DNA of 64,000 bases from Tengunoibacter tsumagoiensis (GTDB lineage Bacteria > Chloroflexota > Ktedonobacteria > Ktedonobacterales > Ktedonobacteraceae), in contig NZ_BIFR01000001.1 in NCBI RefSeq assembly GCF_003967535.1, positions 4,525,001 through 4,589,000 on the forward strand, in the 5' to 3' direction. The notes below the pieces were generated by a model that was not told the origin of the DNA, ran no database searches, and saw only the letters and a list, made by a program, of their open reading frames with translations. Of the stretch, positions 28,034 to 36,630 are shown one piece after another. The translations under genes and the position numbers were made by a program. The number at the start of each line of letters is the position of its first letter. Position 1 is the stretch's first letter.

Positions 28034-28192
28034 ATGGATCTTCCGTTTCGCATACGTTGCCCTCAGCATTTCCAGCTACTTTACTCTTGTGGACTGGCTT
28101 TGCAGGTCGCAATGGAGGCTGCGGTCCCTGGTAAAGAAGACATCCGTTATCCTTGCAGACAAACCCAAGACCCACCGAATGCCTATGCATAG
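28034..28192 (+). CDS. Possible small protein in the hflX leader
   Basis: 52 residues from ATG 28034, ending TAG 28192. Contains RCPQHFQLLYSCG and YPCRQTQ, so four Cys or Cys/His positions that might bind metal. The frame continues upstream to 27962, but that is within the promoter -10. An AGGAGAG lies at about 28001, too far from the ATG and nearer to an out-of-frame GTG. Could equally be part of a structured RNA leader. No family recognised. Confidence 0.25.
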   Translation: MDLPFRIRCPQHFQLLYSCGLALQVAMEAAVPGKEDIRYPCRQTQDPPNAYA

Positions 28193-28318
28193 GTATCGCC
28201 AATAAACCTCATTACTCTTCTCTACCTATCCGCAAACGCTCCTGAGCAATCTTTTGCAAACTGGTATCGCTCTGTGCAACAAACAGGCCATCTTTATCAT
28301 CAGATCAGTACTTTTCCT

Positions 28319-28345
28319 CTGTCAGAATGTGCCTCACACTGACAG
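28319..28345 (+). promoter_or_regulatory. Hairpin just before the hflX ribosome site
   Basis: CTGTCAG / CTGACAG outer stem with an inner TGTG/CACA stem, followed by TTTCT and then AAAGGAG. Could act as a leader terminator or influence ribosome access. Confidence 0.5.
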
Positions 28346-28367
28346 TTTCTATACAAAGGAGTCTGCT

Positions 28368-29711
28368 TTGCAGGAACAAACGAATACTCAAAATAAAAAA
28401 CAGCAGGACATCAACGATAAGCCTCTCCAGGGCCTGCTGGCTGATGCACCAATGCGCGTGATTCTGGTGACGGTCGAGACGTCTGAGACCGATTGGCCTA
28501 TTCATGAATCGCTCGATGAGCTCGAACAGCTAGCCGCTAGCGCAGGGGCCGTGACGGTCGATCGCGTTATCCAGCGTATGGACCATCCCCATCCCGCTAC
28601 TCTGCTTGGTTCAGGCAAGGTGGCCGAACTCAGAGAGCTGACTCGTTTTCATGATTGCGACGCGGTGATCTTTGATCTTGAACTTAAACCAGGTCAACAT
28701 CGCAATTTAGAAAAAGAGTTAGATCTTCAGGTGCTGGATCGCACAGCCTTGATTCTGATTATCTTTGGCCAACGGGCTCGTACCCGCGAGGGTCGCTTGC
28801 AAGTTGAGCTGGCTCAGGTCGAATATGATCTGCCTCGCCTCACCCGCGCCTGGTCCCACTTATCGCGTCAGCGTGGTGGCACTCAACAACGCGGTGAAGG
28901 TGAGAAACAGATTGAGGTCGATCGTCGCTTGCTCCGTCGCCAGAAAGATCAGTTAGAAGAAGAGTTGGAAGCGGTACGTAGTCAGCGCGAACTCCACCGC
29001 GAACGCCGCAAACATACTGGCTCACCCGTAGTTGCTCTGGTTGGCTACACGAATGCAGGCAAATCAACTCTGCTCAATCGCTTTGCAGGCCCCAGTACAC
29101 TGGCAGAAAATAAGCTGTTTGCTACGCTTGATCCTACAACACGGCGCATTCGGCTGGCTGGCGGGCAAGAGGTCCTCTTAACCGATACGGTGGGTTTTGT
29201 ACAGCGCCTTCCAACGACTCTAGTTGCTGCCTTCCGAGCTACGCTGGAAGAGGTGGCGCAGGCCGATCTCTTAATTCATGTGGTTGATGCCTCTCATCCT
29301 CATGTCCATCTCCAGGTTCAAGCTGTTGAACAGGTTCTGGAAGAGATTGGGGCCGGTGGCTTACCAATGATCGTGGCGGTCAACAAGATTGATCTTCTTC
29401 CCGCAGATATGCCTCTCCATCTCGGAGGATTGGCCGCTAAGCTGCCAGCAGTACAGGTGTCTGCTCTACAAGGCAAGGGAATGGATGATCTTATGCGTTG
29501 TATCAGCCAGGCTCTGATTGAGCAGTTTACGCCGCTCAATGTAGTTATACCTTATGATCGTGGTGATCTCGTCGCTCAGTTCCATCAATTTGGGATGATT
29601 GAATTGGAAGAGTATGAGGAAGCAGGCACACATCTGCGTGGCCATCTCCCAACCAATCATAGCGGTCCGTTTAAACACTTTGAACAGACTGCGATCCATC
29701 ATACACGCTGA
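28368..29711 (+). CDS. hflX: GTPase HflX
   Basis: 447 residues from TTG 28368, chosen because AAAGGAG lies seven bases upstream; an in-frame ATG at 28254 would add 38 unrelated residues. HflX binds ribosomes and splits stalled ones under stress. Seen: the N-terminal HflX domain with GSGKVAELREL and GQRARTREGRLQVELAQ, the coiled linker rich in Glu/Arg with the SRQRGGTQQRGEGE loop, then G1 GYTNAGKST, G3 DTVGF and G4 NKID. All GTPase motifs are intact. A strong promoter 400 bases upstream gives it an unusually long leader; two hairpins follow the stop codon. Confidence 0.95.
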   Translation: MQEQTNTQNKKQQDINDKPLQGLLADAPMRVILVTVETSETDWPIHESLDELEQLAASAGAVTVDRVIQRMDHPHPATLLGSGKVAELRELTRFHDCDAVIFDLELKPGQHRNLEKELDLQVLDRTALILIIFGQRARTREGRLQVELAQVEYDLPRLTRAWSHLSRQRGGTQQRGEGEKQIEVDRRLLRRQKDQLEEELEAVRSQRELHRERRKHTGSPVVALVGYTNAGKSTLLNRFAGPSTLAENKLFATLDPTTRRIRLAGGQEVLLTDTVGFVQRLPTTLVAAFRATLEEVAQADLLIHVVDASHPHVHLQVQAVEQVLEEIGAGGLPMIVAVNKIDLLPADMPLHLGGLAAKLPAVQVSALQGKGMDDLMRCISQALIEQFTPLNVVIPYDRGDLVAQFHQFGMIELEEYEEAGTHLRGHLPTNHSGPFKHFEQTAIHHTR

Positions 29712-29735
29712 TTGTCTGCTCACGTAGATTTTTGA

Positions 29736-29780
29736 AAGCTTCATCCGCATGAGCCATAACGGAGCATGTGGATGAAGCTT
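29736..29780 (+). terminator. Hairpin after hflX
   Basis: 16-bp stem (29736-29751 / 29765-29780) with one wobble and a 13-base loop; arms begin AAGCTTCATCC. It lies 25 bases after the hflX stop. There is no downstream T-run on the plus strand, so termination would be weak or factor-assisted. Confidence 0.55.
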
Positions 29781-29819
29781 GTCGAGGTTTTGTGCCGATC
29801 AACACGAATAGATAACGAC

Positions 29820-29869
29820 GAAGGGAGCCTGTCTCTCTCTGATGAGACAGAGAGGAGACAGGCTCCTTC
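29820..29869. repeat. Long imperfect hairpin
   Basis: About 21 paired bases (29820-29841 with 29848-29869) with one bulge on each side; arms carry GAGCCTGTCTC. Second hairpin after hflX; role unknown. Confidence 0.65.
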
Positions 29870-30017
29870 ACTACGAGGGCCTCTGTGGTGGAACCTCTTG
29901 CCTCTACTCCCAGTATAAGCGCTCCAGCATGCTTCAAGCTCGATAGTCTGCTGCAAAGAAGATTAAGTGGACCATGACGCTACAACTTTAGTCGTATCCG
30001 CCTCCTCTACCATTCCT

Positions 30018-30072
30018 AAAAAGATGCATTGCTCTTCTCTCCTCACGAATACTCCTTAAGGAGCATCTTTTT
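30018..30072. terminator. A/T-flanked hairpin before the P450 gene
   Basis: AAAAAGATGC (30018-30027) pairs with GCATCTTTTT (30063-30072); within the loop is the 12-bp palindrome CTCCTTAAGGAG (30052-30063). It could terminate upstream transcription. Confidence 0.5.
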
Positions 30073-30113
30073 CTCTGTCAAAAAAACTATACTCTAAATA
30101 AATGAACGACTTA

Positions 30114-30141
30114 TTGAGAGCTTAGTAGTAATCGATATAAA
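30114..30141 (+). promoter_or_regulatory. Possible P450 promoter
   Basis: TTGAGA (30114-30119), 16 bases, TATAAA (30136-30141); about 45 bases before ATG 30185. Confidence 0.5.
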
Positions 30142-30184
30142 AACGTCACAATTTTCTCTCAATGACAGAAAGAGGAGATACACA

Positions 30185-31342
30185 ATGCTTACACACAAAC
30201 CTATTACAAACGCTTTTGATCTGTATAGCTGGTTTACATTGATGCGCACCACAAATCCTGTTACCTATGATGAGGATCATCATGCCTGGAATGTCTTCTC
30301 ATATAAAGATGTTTATCAAATCTTAACCGATCCTAAAACGTTCTCTTCCCATATCCTCCCCGGTGAAGGATTTATTGAGACAAGCATTCTAATGATCGAT
30401 CCACCAATGCACCGCCATTATCGCAATCTGGTCTCACAGGCTTTTACGCCACGGCGCATCGCTCAGTTGGAACCACGCATTACAGAGATCGTGGATACCT
30501 ATCTCGACTCTGTCATCGAAAGCGGGAAGATGGATGTGATTCAAGATCTCTCTTATCCTCTACCTCTCGTGGTCATCTGTGAGATGCTCGGTATTCCTAT
30601 GGAGGATCGCGACTTCTTTGGCTACTGGACGGAGATTGTGATTGCCGAATTTGCAAAATTTCAGGGGGGCGATCTGGAGGCACAACAGAAATTAGGCGCG
30701 TACTTCCTACAGATTGCCGATTTGCGCCGCAAAGAGCCGAAAGATGATCTGATTAGCGCTCTACTGACTGCTCAAGTTGATGGCGAACGTCTCAGTGATC
30801 GGGATATCCAGTCGTTCTGTATGATTCTCTTGTTAGCTGGTAGCGAAACGACACGGAATCTGATCGGCAATGCAATCTATGCCTTGACTGAACACCCTGA
30901 AGTTCTCGCACAGGTACAAAATAATCTTGAGCTGGTTCCGCAGGCGATTGAAGAAGTGATTCGCTACTATTCACCCGTTAGATTCGCGTTCCGTGTCGCC
31001 ACCTCTGATGTCATTTTAGGAGGACAACAGATCAAAGCAGGACAGTTGATATTCCCCTGGATTGCCTCTGCAAACCGTGACGAACACCATTTTACCAGCG
31101 CGGAACACTTCACTCTTGATCGTCCAGCTCAGCAACACGTTGGCTTTGGGCATGGCATCCACTTTTGTCTCGGTGCACCGTTAGCTCGCCTGGAGGCTCG
31201 TATTGCTCTAACTTCTATGCTCCAACGTTTAAAATGTCTACGCCTCTCTCATGAAGAACATTTAGAAGCTATCGTTAGCCCTAGCCTACAAGGGCTCCAG
31301 AAGGTACCCGTCTATTTCCAACCGGGCACACCACTGCGCTGA
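30185..31342 (+). CDS. Cytochrome P450
   Basis: 385 residues, a soluble class-I bacterial P450 without membrane anchor. Seen: the I-helix oxygen-activation motif LLLAGSETTRN (residues about 214-224), the K-helix EEVIRYYSP with its ExxR (about 255), and the heme-binding FGHGIHFCLGAPLARLE, with the Cys thiolate near residue 327. Needs ferredoxin and ferredoxin reductase partners, which are not adjacent. ATG 30185 follows AGAGGAGA. The substrate is unknown; the closest general resemblance is to CYP107-type enzymes. The last codons and stop are part of a 38-bp direct duplication. Confidence 0.94.
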   Translation: MLTHKPITNAFDLYSWFTLMRTTNPVTYDEDHHAWNVFSYKDVYQILTDPKTFSSHILPGEGFIETSILMIDPPMHRHYRNLVSQAFTPRRIAQLEPRITEIVDTYLDSVIESGKMDVIQDLSYPLPLVVICEMLGIPMEDRDFFGYWTEIVIAEFAKFQGGDLEAQQKLGAYFLQIADLRRKEPKDDLISALLTAQVDGERLSDRDIQSFCMILLLAGSETTRNLIGNAIYALTEHPEVLAQVQNNLELVPQAIEEVIRYYSPVRFAFRVATSDVILGGQQIKAGQLIFPWIASANRDEHHFTSAEHFTLDRPAQQHVGFGHGIHFCLGAPLARLEARIALTSMLQRLKCLRLSHEEHLEAIVSPSLQGLQKVPVYFQPGTPLR

Positions 31343-31391
31343 GAATGCTCTCATTCCAACCGGGCACATCACCACTACACAGAGAACGCTC
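31316..31391 (+). repeat. Imperfect 38-bp duplication spanning the P450 stop codon
   Basis: TTCCAACCGGGCACA occurs at 31316 and again at 31354, each followed by a similar GAGAA-GCTC stretch. The second copy lies outside the gene. Confidence 0.7.
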
Positions 31392-31449
31392 CGAGTATCC
31401 CACGGGAAGTGTGATGCTCGGACGTCTCTGCCGCTAACCCACACAAAAA

Positions 31450-31851
31450 CTATGTATGGGTTGTTGCCTGCTGCATTTCAGTGCTCATATACTTGTAGGC
31501 TTCGATCCAGGCTTGCTCCATATCTGACGTGAAGAGCTCTCCCAATAAGGCTCTAAAGGTCTCCAGAAGGATCTCTCCCATCCACGCATACTGCTCGGCT
31601 CTTACCCCGTAGGCCTCATGTCGTAGACCCAGCTTATAGAGGGTTGGACCCAGATCTATCCCTTGATCTGCCCCCTGTACAATCAGGTCCAGGGTAGCCA
31701 TCAACGACCGCTCTTGAATCAACAAGTCCTGCACAAACAGCTCCTGGGCGGCTGGATAACGCGCAAAGAACGTGAGATAAAATGTGTGTGCAAAGCTCTC
31801 TTTTCTCGCTCCCAGTAAAGCAAAACTTGTTTTTAATGCCAGGGCATTCAT
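31450..31851 (-). CDS. Single-domain globin (flavohemoglobin-type)
   Basis: 133 residues from ATG 31851, chosen for the AGGAGGAG ribosome site; the longer frame to 31926 adds 25 basic residues without one. The proximal heme ligand is the His of LGLRHEAYGVRAEQY, the pattern seen in flavohemoglobin globin domains, and TFYLTFFARYP supplies the B-helix Tyr that stabilises bound ligand. No reductase domain follows, so an outside electron donor is needed. Probable roles: NO dioxygenation or oxygen binding. It is convergent with the P450 gene and downstream of the LuxR regulator on the same strand. Confidence 0.82.
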   Translation of the reverse strand: MNALALKTSFALLGARKESFAHTFYLTFFARYPAAQELFVQDLLIQERSLMATLDLIVQGADQGIDLGPTLYKLGLRHEAYGVRAEQYAWMGEILLETFRALLGELFTSDMEQAWIEAYKYMSTEMQQATTHT

Positions 31852-32038
31852 ACGATAACTCCTCCTGTGAGTTTGTGATAGCTTTCTTTTTGCGATTCGC
31901 CCTTCTTTCGTCTGGCTCCTCGCCAATGAAAGCTGGCCTATCTATGGTCCTGGCCTTATTCTAAAGAAGATGCAGTTCTCGCACTTTAAGCATACCCGCT
32001 CACGAAGAAAACGACATCCTACTAAAGTTGTAGCTGTC

Positions 32039-34903
32039 TCACTCTACAAGGCCATATTTACGCGCTTCTGCAACCGCCTGGGTGCGATTATTTACGTTGA
32101 GTTTGGTGATGATATTGGTGACATGCCTCTTGACGGTTGCAACGGCAATGATCAGCTGTTGAGCAATCTCATAATTTGAGGCTCCTGTAGCTATGAGTTG
32201 AAGAACCTCCAGTTCTCTCTCACTCAATGGCTCAACCAGTGTCTGCACAAAGGTTCTCCTGGAGTTCTGGAGCGTTGGAGGGACTGCTTGCGTATCCGCT
32301 TTTTCATGTGGTCGACAGGCTGCACGAAGCTGTTGCACATAGGCTTGCCTCCTCGGATAGTCAAGTTGAATCCTGGCTAATAATGCTTCAACTGCTTCTC
32401 CCTTATCGGCAAAAATGCGGATATAGCCCTCAGGTTCAGCCAGCTTGACTGCCTGTTCAATGATGATGCCTGCTTCAGATGTTCTTCCCATTAGATCAAG
32501 GATAAGTGCACGCAGTATGATTATCTCTAACACGCTTGCCTGTCTCGCTTTTGCTTCGGCATCTTCCTGCATGCGCTGAAGCAAGGAATGCAACTCTTCT
32601 GCCTGGGCAGTCTCCTCCGATTGCCGCATCTGTTCTATAAGAATGCGAATACGAATGAGAAGGGCCTGCTCGGATAAGAAAGGCTGGATCTCGCTCTTCT
32701 CTGTCTCTGCCCAGCTTACTGCAGTGGCCAGATCTTTGTTCATTAAGGCCAGATCAGCCTGAGCTGCCGCAGCTCTCGCATAAAGATAGGGAGCAAATTG
32801 CTGTCGTTCCAGAAGCAGGTTCAGGCTTTCAATTGCCCCTCGCGCTTGCTCATAAGCGCCTTTGGCCTGGTAAAGACGCGACAATATCATATGCCCATGA
32901 GACATAAGCTCTACATTAAGCAGTGGCGTGTTGTTCTGTATCTCTAATCCAGTTTGCAGAAATGCTTCTGCCTCAGCCAGCTCATTCCACTCACGCAAAA
33001 TATGCCCAGTGCCAATGGCATACTCAGCTTTACCCGGTGGAACAGGTTGCTCTGGATAGAGGGACAAGAGATGTTCTGCCTCATGATACGTTGCTCTGGC
33101 CTGATGCAACCGCCCACGAAGAATCTGAATCCTGGCAAGGTTGGTCAGGCTCAGCAAGTAAAGCACATGGTTATTCGATGTTCGCGAAGCTCTGAGTGCT
33201 GTGACGGCCAGCCGTTCCGTTTCCTGAGTAACATCACCGGTTGCCAGATATGCATGCAGCGCACATTGCATGACGTGTACATAGAGTAATCCTTCATCCT
33301 CCGAAAGGAGCGCAATGGCCCGATGAGCAGAGTCAGCACATTGCTCGATCTCACCATTCGCTAGATGCACAAGTGCATAACACGCTGCGAGTCGCCCGCG
33401 AACGAGACGATGTGTATCATTGTCCAGGATGACTAACGAATCAGCTCGCTGTAACCATGGTGGCGCTTCCGTTGGTCGCCGGCTGTAGATGAATGCCATG
33501 GCCTTTAGCACACAGAGATGTATATGTTCTCGATAGAAGCGCTCGGGCAGAAGCTGCAACCAATCAAGCACCTTCTGCGATAGATCCTGTTCAAGAATGC
33601 ATTGACTCCCATATGTTTCAAGCAATGCCACAAGAACTTCACTATCTCTTGCCGAGGCTGCATGTTGTAATGCTTCCAGGAGCAATCCTTGCTGTTCATA
33701 CCAACGACTGGCTCGCCGATGCAGGACAATGAATTGCTCTGGATCGCTTTGCCGCAAACGTGCTTGTAGAAATTCGGCAAAGAGTTGATGGTAACGATAC
33801 CACTGACGAGCATCATCCAGTGGCATCACAAACAGGTTTGCCTTCTCTAGCGCTTCTAAGATCTCCTGACCGTTTGCTTGCCCTGTCAGTTCATTGCACA
33901 GAGGAGCGGTCAGGCGCTCTAATAGAGAGGTTGACAGGAGAAAGGTTTGAACTGCTGGCGTCTGGCGCACAAAAACTTCTTCGCTGAGGTAGTCTAAGAT
34001 AAAACGATGGTTGCCATGAAAGGAGTGCAAAAAGGTCTGCGGTAGCGGATGGTTACGCAATGATAAAGCAGCAAACTGCACTCCTGCTACCCAGCCTTCT
34101 GTACGTTCTTCGATTGTTTCTAAAATATCAGTATCTAACTCCCGCTCGGTCACCTGTTCAAGGAACGTCTGGATATCGGCTTTCTTCAGACGAAGATCAG
34201 CCATCCGCAATTCTGTCAGACGTCCCTGCGCTCGCAAGCGCGTCAGGGGAAATGGCGGATCAGATCGTGTAGCAAAGATCAAGTGCATCTGGGGCGGTAA
34301 ATGCTCCAATAAAAAGTACATGGCGGTATGGATCGCTTCAGAAGTGATCAGGTGATAATCATCACAGACCATTATAAAGTGTGGAAGATTGCTCACTGTG
34401 ATCTCGTTGCTCAGTACAGCCATCACATGCTCGAATCGAACAGACTGTGGAGATTGTAGCAGTAAAGCCTGGGAAGATACTCCTATCTGAGGATAACGTG
34501 CCTGTAAGGCTGCAATAAAATATGAGAGAAAGCGTGCTGGCTCGTCATCTTCTGGCTCCAACGATAACCATGCAAAGGGATACACACTTTTACTCAACCA
34601 ATGCGCAAGCAGAGCTGTCTTACCAGAACCAGCCGGGGCGGAGATCAGGGTAAGATCTCCTTCCAGGGCTCTCTGTAACTGAACATACAAAGCTGGGCGC
34701 TGTACATACAATGAACGTTGACGAGGAGCCTGCATCTTTGTGGCGAGAAAGACATTTTGTGCAGTGTATACCATCTCCACTACTTCCTGGCCTCCTATCT
34801 CCTGAGAAGTTACGCCGTATGAAGACCTGGACGCTACCATGTTTCCAATCCCTGACTCTAACATATACTCTCTATTGTGTATTGCCTGATCATCATACCA
34901 CAA
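32039..34903 (-). CDS. MalT-like LuxR-family STAND regulator
   Basis: 954 residues as drawn. The start is unsure: GTG/ATG codons at 34903, 34840 and 34774 are all in frame, and the conserved part begins only at [19 protein letters not shown], so the short version from 34774 (911 residues) is quite possible. Order: a STAND ATPase with Walker [14 protein letters not shown] near residue 92 and MVCDDYH as Walker B; a winged-helix/arm region; TPR-like superhelix repeats about 400-850; and a C-terminal LuxR helix-turn-helix with [15 protein letters not shown] and [11 protein letters not shown]. Family members need ATP and a small inducer to bind promoters. No target is evident. Confidence 0.88.
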   Translation of the reverse strand: MWYDDQAIHNREYMLESGIGNMVASRSSYGVTSQEIGGQEVVEMVYTAQNVFLATKMQAPRQRSLYVQRPALYVQLQRALEGDLTLISAPAGSGKTALLAHWLSKSVYPFAWLSLEPEDDEPARFLSYFIAALQARYPQIGVSSQALLLQSPQSVRFEHVMAVLSNEITVSNLPHFIMVCDDYHLITSEAIHTAMYFLLEHLPPQMHLIFATRSDPPFPLTRLRAQGRLTELRMADLRLKKADIQTFLEQVTERELDTDILETIEERTEGWVAGVQFAALSLRNHPLPQTFLHSFHGNHRFILDYLSEEVFVRQTPAVQTFLLSTSLLERLTAPLCNELTGQANGQEILEALEKANLFVMPLDDARQWYRYHQLFAEFLQARLRQSDPEQFIVLHRRASRWYEQQGLLLEALQHAASARDSEVLVALLETYGSQCILEQDLSQKVLDWLQLLPERFYREHIHLCVLKAMAFIYSRRPTEAPPWLQRADSLVILDNDTHRLVRGRLAACYALVHLANGEIEQCADSAHRAIALLSEDEGLLYVHVMQCALHAYLATGDVTQETERLAVTALRASRTSNNHVLYLLSLTNLARIQILRGRLHQARATYHEAEHLLSLYPEQPVPPGKAEYAIGTGHILREWNELAEAEAFLQTGLEIQNNTPLLNVELMSHGHMILSRLYQAKGAYEQARGAIESLNLLLERQQFAPYLYARAAAAQADLALMNKDLATAVSWAETEKSEIQPFLSEQALLIRIRILIEQMRQSEETAQAEELHSLLQRMQEDAEAKARQASVLEIIILRALILDLMGRTSEAGIIIEQAVKLAEPEGYIRIFADKGEAVEALLARIQLDYPRRQAYVQQLRAACRPHEKADTQAVPPTLQNSRRTFVQTLVEPLSERELEVLQLIATGASNYEIAQQLIIAVATVKRHVTNIITKLNVNNRTQAVAEARKYGLVE

Positions 34904-35221
34904 CCATTGCCATTTCTCTGTTCAAGGTATTTTCACTCTCAACTACGGTATAACAGACGGTTTCTCCGTTCACATAACTCACACCCACGTGAGCATCGCT
35001 CTCGAATAAAAAACGTTGCGTGGCTCTATAAATCGCTGATACGTTGCTTGACCTTAGGCATATGGTCTTTTGAAAGGACATGACAGACGCTACTCATAAC
35101 AACGCTCAATGATCTGATGCATTATAGATAAATAAAAAATATAGTACTCTTTTACATAAATAAAACATAAAAAGAGAGCATAAGTGTTTATGCTCTCTTT
35201 TTATGGGTACGCCTGCGCATG
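34904..35221. other. Intergenic region
   Basis: 318 bases upstream of the MalT-like regulator. Apart from the terminator at 35169-35202 nothing specific was recognised. Confidence 0.5.
35169..35202 (-). terminator. Intrinsic terminator of the rhamnose-side oxidoreductase gene
   Basis: AAAAAGAGAGCATAA / complement, a perfect 15-bp stem with a 4-base loop and T5 at the end; 19 bases after the stop on the minus strand. Confidence 0.92.
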
Positions 35222-36259
35222 TTAATTGAGGATGGGCAATGGCTCCGTCAGATCAACGGGCTGTCCAATCTCGGCTGAGCGGATGGCCCCAAACATGAGG
35301 GCCAGGGTCTTGAGGTTATCGCGACCGGAGGTCTCCAGTGGCGCACCATGTTTGACTGACTGAGCAAAGGCGTTCAATGTACCACTGCGATCAACGTACT
35401 CAAGCTCTGGAACTTTGAGTGAGCGCATCCGTTTTCCCAGTGGTCGCAATTGTAGTGCGTCGGGAATCTCGCCTCGGCATGTCCAGAAGATCTCGCCACC
35501 TTCACATTCCATATGCCATTCCCCGGCCCAGTTGGTCTGTGGGGCAGGACTGACCCAGCTTCCCCGATAATTCACAATCGCGCCCCGATCAAAGGTAATG
35601 GTGAGCGCTGCCGCTGGCGCTTCGACAAATTTGCTCCAGGATGGACTATATGTGGTGCACTGCACACGTACCGGCTCTTGACCAATGACCATGCGCATCA
35701 AGTCAAAATGGTGAATCGACATATCAACCAGCAATGGATGCCAGAGGCTCAGGTGGCGATTGCTCCCTACTTCACCAACATTTGCCCAGCGGCGGAAATC
35801 AATATTTACGACGCCAACCTGACCCAGTTCCTGATTTTTCACTAGCTCAGCCGCTTTGCGCGCAATGCCAACATGACGGTAGTTCTGGCTAATCATCAAA
35901 AGGAGGTTGCGCTGCTCCGCGAGTTCAACAACCTGCTGCGCCTCTTGAACTGAGCCTGCAAATGGTTTCTCCAATAAGACGTGCTTATTCGCATTCAGGG
36001 CGGTGACAGCACTGGGCACATGACCTGGCAGGCTGGCAGTGATCAAGACAGCTTCTGCATCAACGGTATCAAGTGCCTCTTGCAATGAGGTGAAACCTGA
36101 CTCAGCGGGAAACTTAAGCCGCTCTTGCGCTTTTGCTAACGTAGGAGCATCAACTTCTACCCAGGCCACGGTCTCAATCTCTTTATTGTGTGCTACGACA
36201 TCCGCCGCCCAGCTCTGCCCCCAACCTCCAAGTCCAACATGGATAATACGAAGTGTCAT
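35222..36259 (-). CDS. Gfo/Idh/MocA-family oxidoreductase
   Basis: 345 residues. Seen: the NAD(P)-binding GLGGWGQSWA at residues 9-18, the EKPFAGSVQEA motif with catalytic Lys (about 97), and the C-terminal beta-sheet domain. The family oxidises or reduces sugars, inositols and related polyols at one carbon. ATG 36259 follows AGAAGGAAAG. It ends the rhamnoside cluster and has its own terminator; a strong hairpin also separates it from the rhamnosidase gene, so it is probably a separate transcript. A role in deoxysugar metabolism is inferred from position only. Confidence 0.88.
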   Translation of the reverse strand: MTLRIIHVGLGGWGQSWAADVVAHNKEIETVAWVEVDAPTLAKAQERLKFPAESGFTSLQEALDTVDAEAVLITASLPGHVPSAVTALNANKHVLLEKPFAGSVQEAQQVVELAEQRNLLLMISQNYRHVGIARKAAELVKNQELGQVGVVNIDFRRWANVGEVGSNRHLSLWHPLLVDMSIHHFDLMRMVIGQEPVRVQCTTYSPSWSKFVEAPAAALTITFDRGAIVNYRGSWVSPAPQTNWAGEWHMECEGGEIFWTCRGEIPDALQLRPLGKRMRSLKVPELEYVDRSGTLNAFAQSVKHGAPLETSGRDNLKTLALMFGAIRSAEIGQPVDLTEPLPILN

Positions 36260-36630
36260 ATGCTTTCCTTCTCACGTATTTTATAAAAAATGCACCAAAC
36301 CATTGTGATTTGAATTATCAATCGAAAATAGTCTGTGTAATGTACCAAATTTTCTCTGCATTTTACTACGAATAACAGAAATAGCAAGCCATTGGACAGA
36401 GCTTTTCAGATCTTCTCATGTGATCTGGCTTCCCCTCTCACCGATCAATTGAGCTCTAAAAAGGTGGCTGATAGGCACCCTTTTAGAGCTCAAACTATGA
36501 TTCAGATGGCATTTTGTTGCTTCTGTACATCATAAATGCCATCCAAAAATGACCCTCTTTTCTCTGCTCCGATGTTCGTATGCAAACGTGTTCAAGCACA
36601 CCCCTACACAGAATTTCGTTGTTGCTCTTT
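36260..36630. other. Intergenic region
   Basis: 371 bases between the rhamnosidase and the oxidoreductase genes; contains the hairpin at 36449-36493 and must contain the oxidoreductase promoter. Confidence 0.5.
36449..36493 (-). terminator. Terminator-like hairpin after the rhamnosidase gene
   Basis: 18-base arms, 36449-36466 and 36476-36493, one mismatch; outer part TTGAGCTCTAAAA. It lies 138 bases after the gene's end. Confidence 0.7.

Larger units (their letters stand above)
29712..30184. other. Intergenic region with three hairpins
   Basis: 473 bases between hflX and the P450 gene, without a credible gene. Holds three large hairpins and the P450 promoter, all listed separately. Confidence 0.6.

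Noticed and set aside
27970..28318. 6S RNA, SRP RNA or tmRNA in the long hflX leader
   Set aside because: I compared by eye with the conserved cores of these RNAs and found no convincing match; a covariance-model search would be needed.
29671..29956. Small minus-strand frames after hflX
   Set aside because: They translate the hairpin arms and show no start site or known motif.
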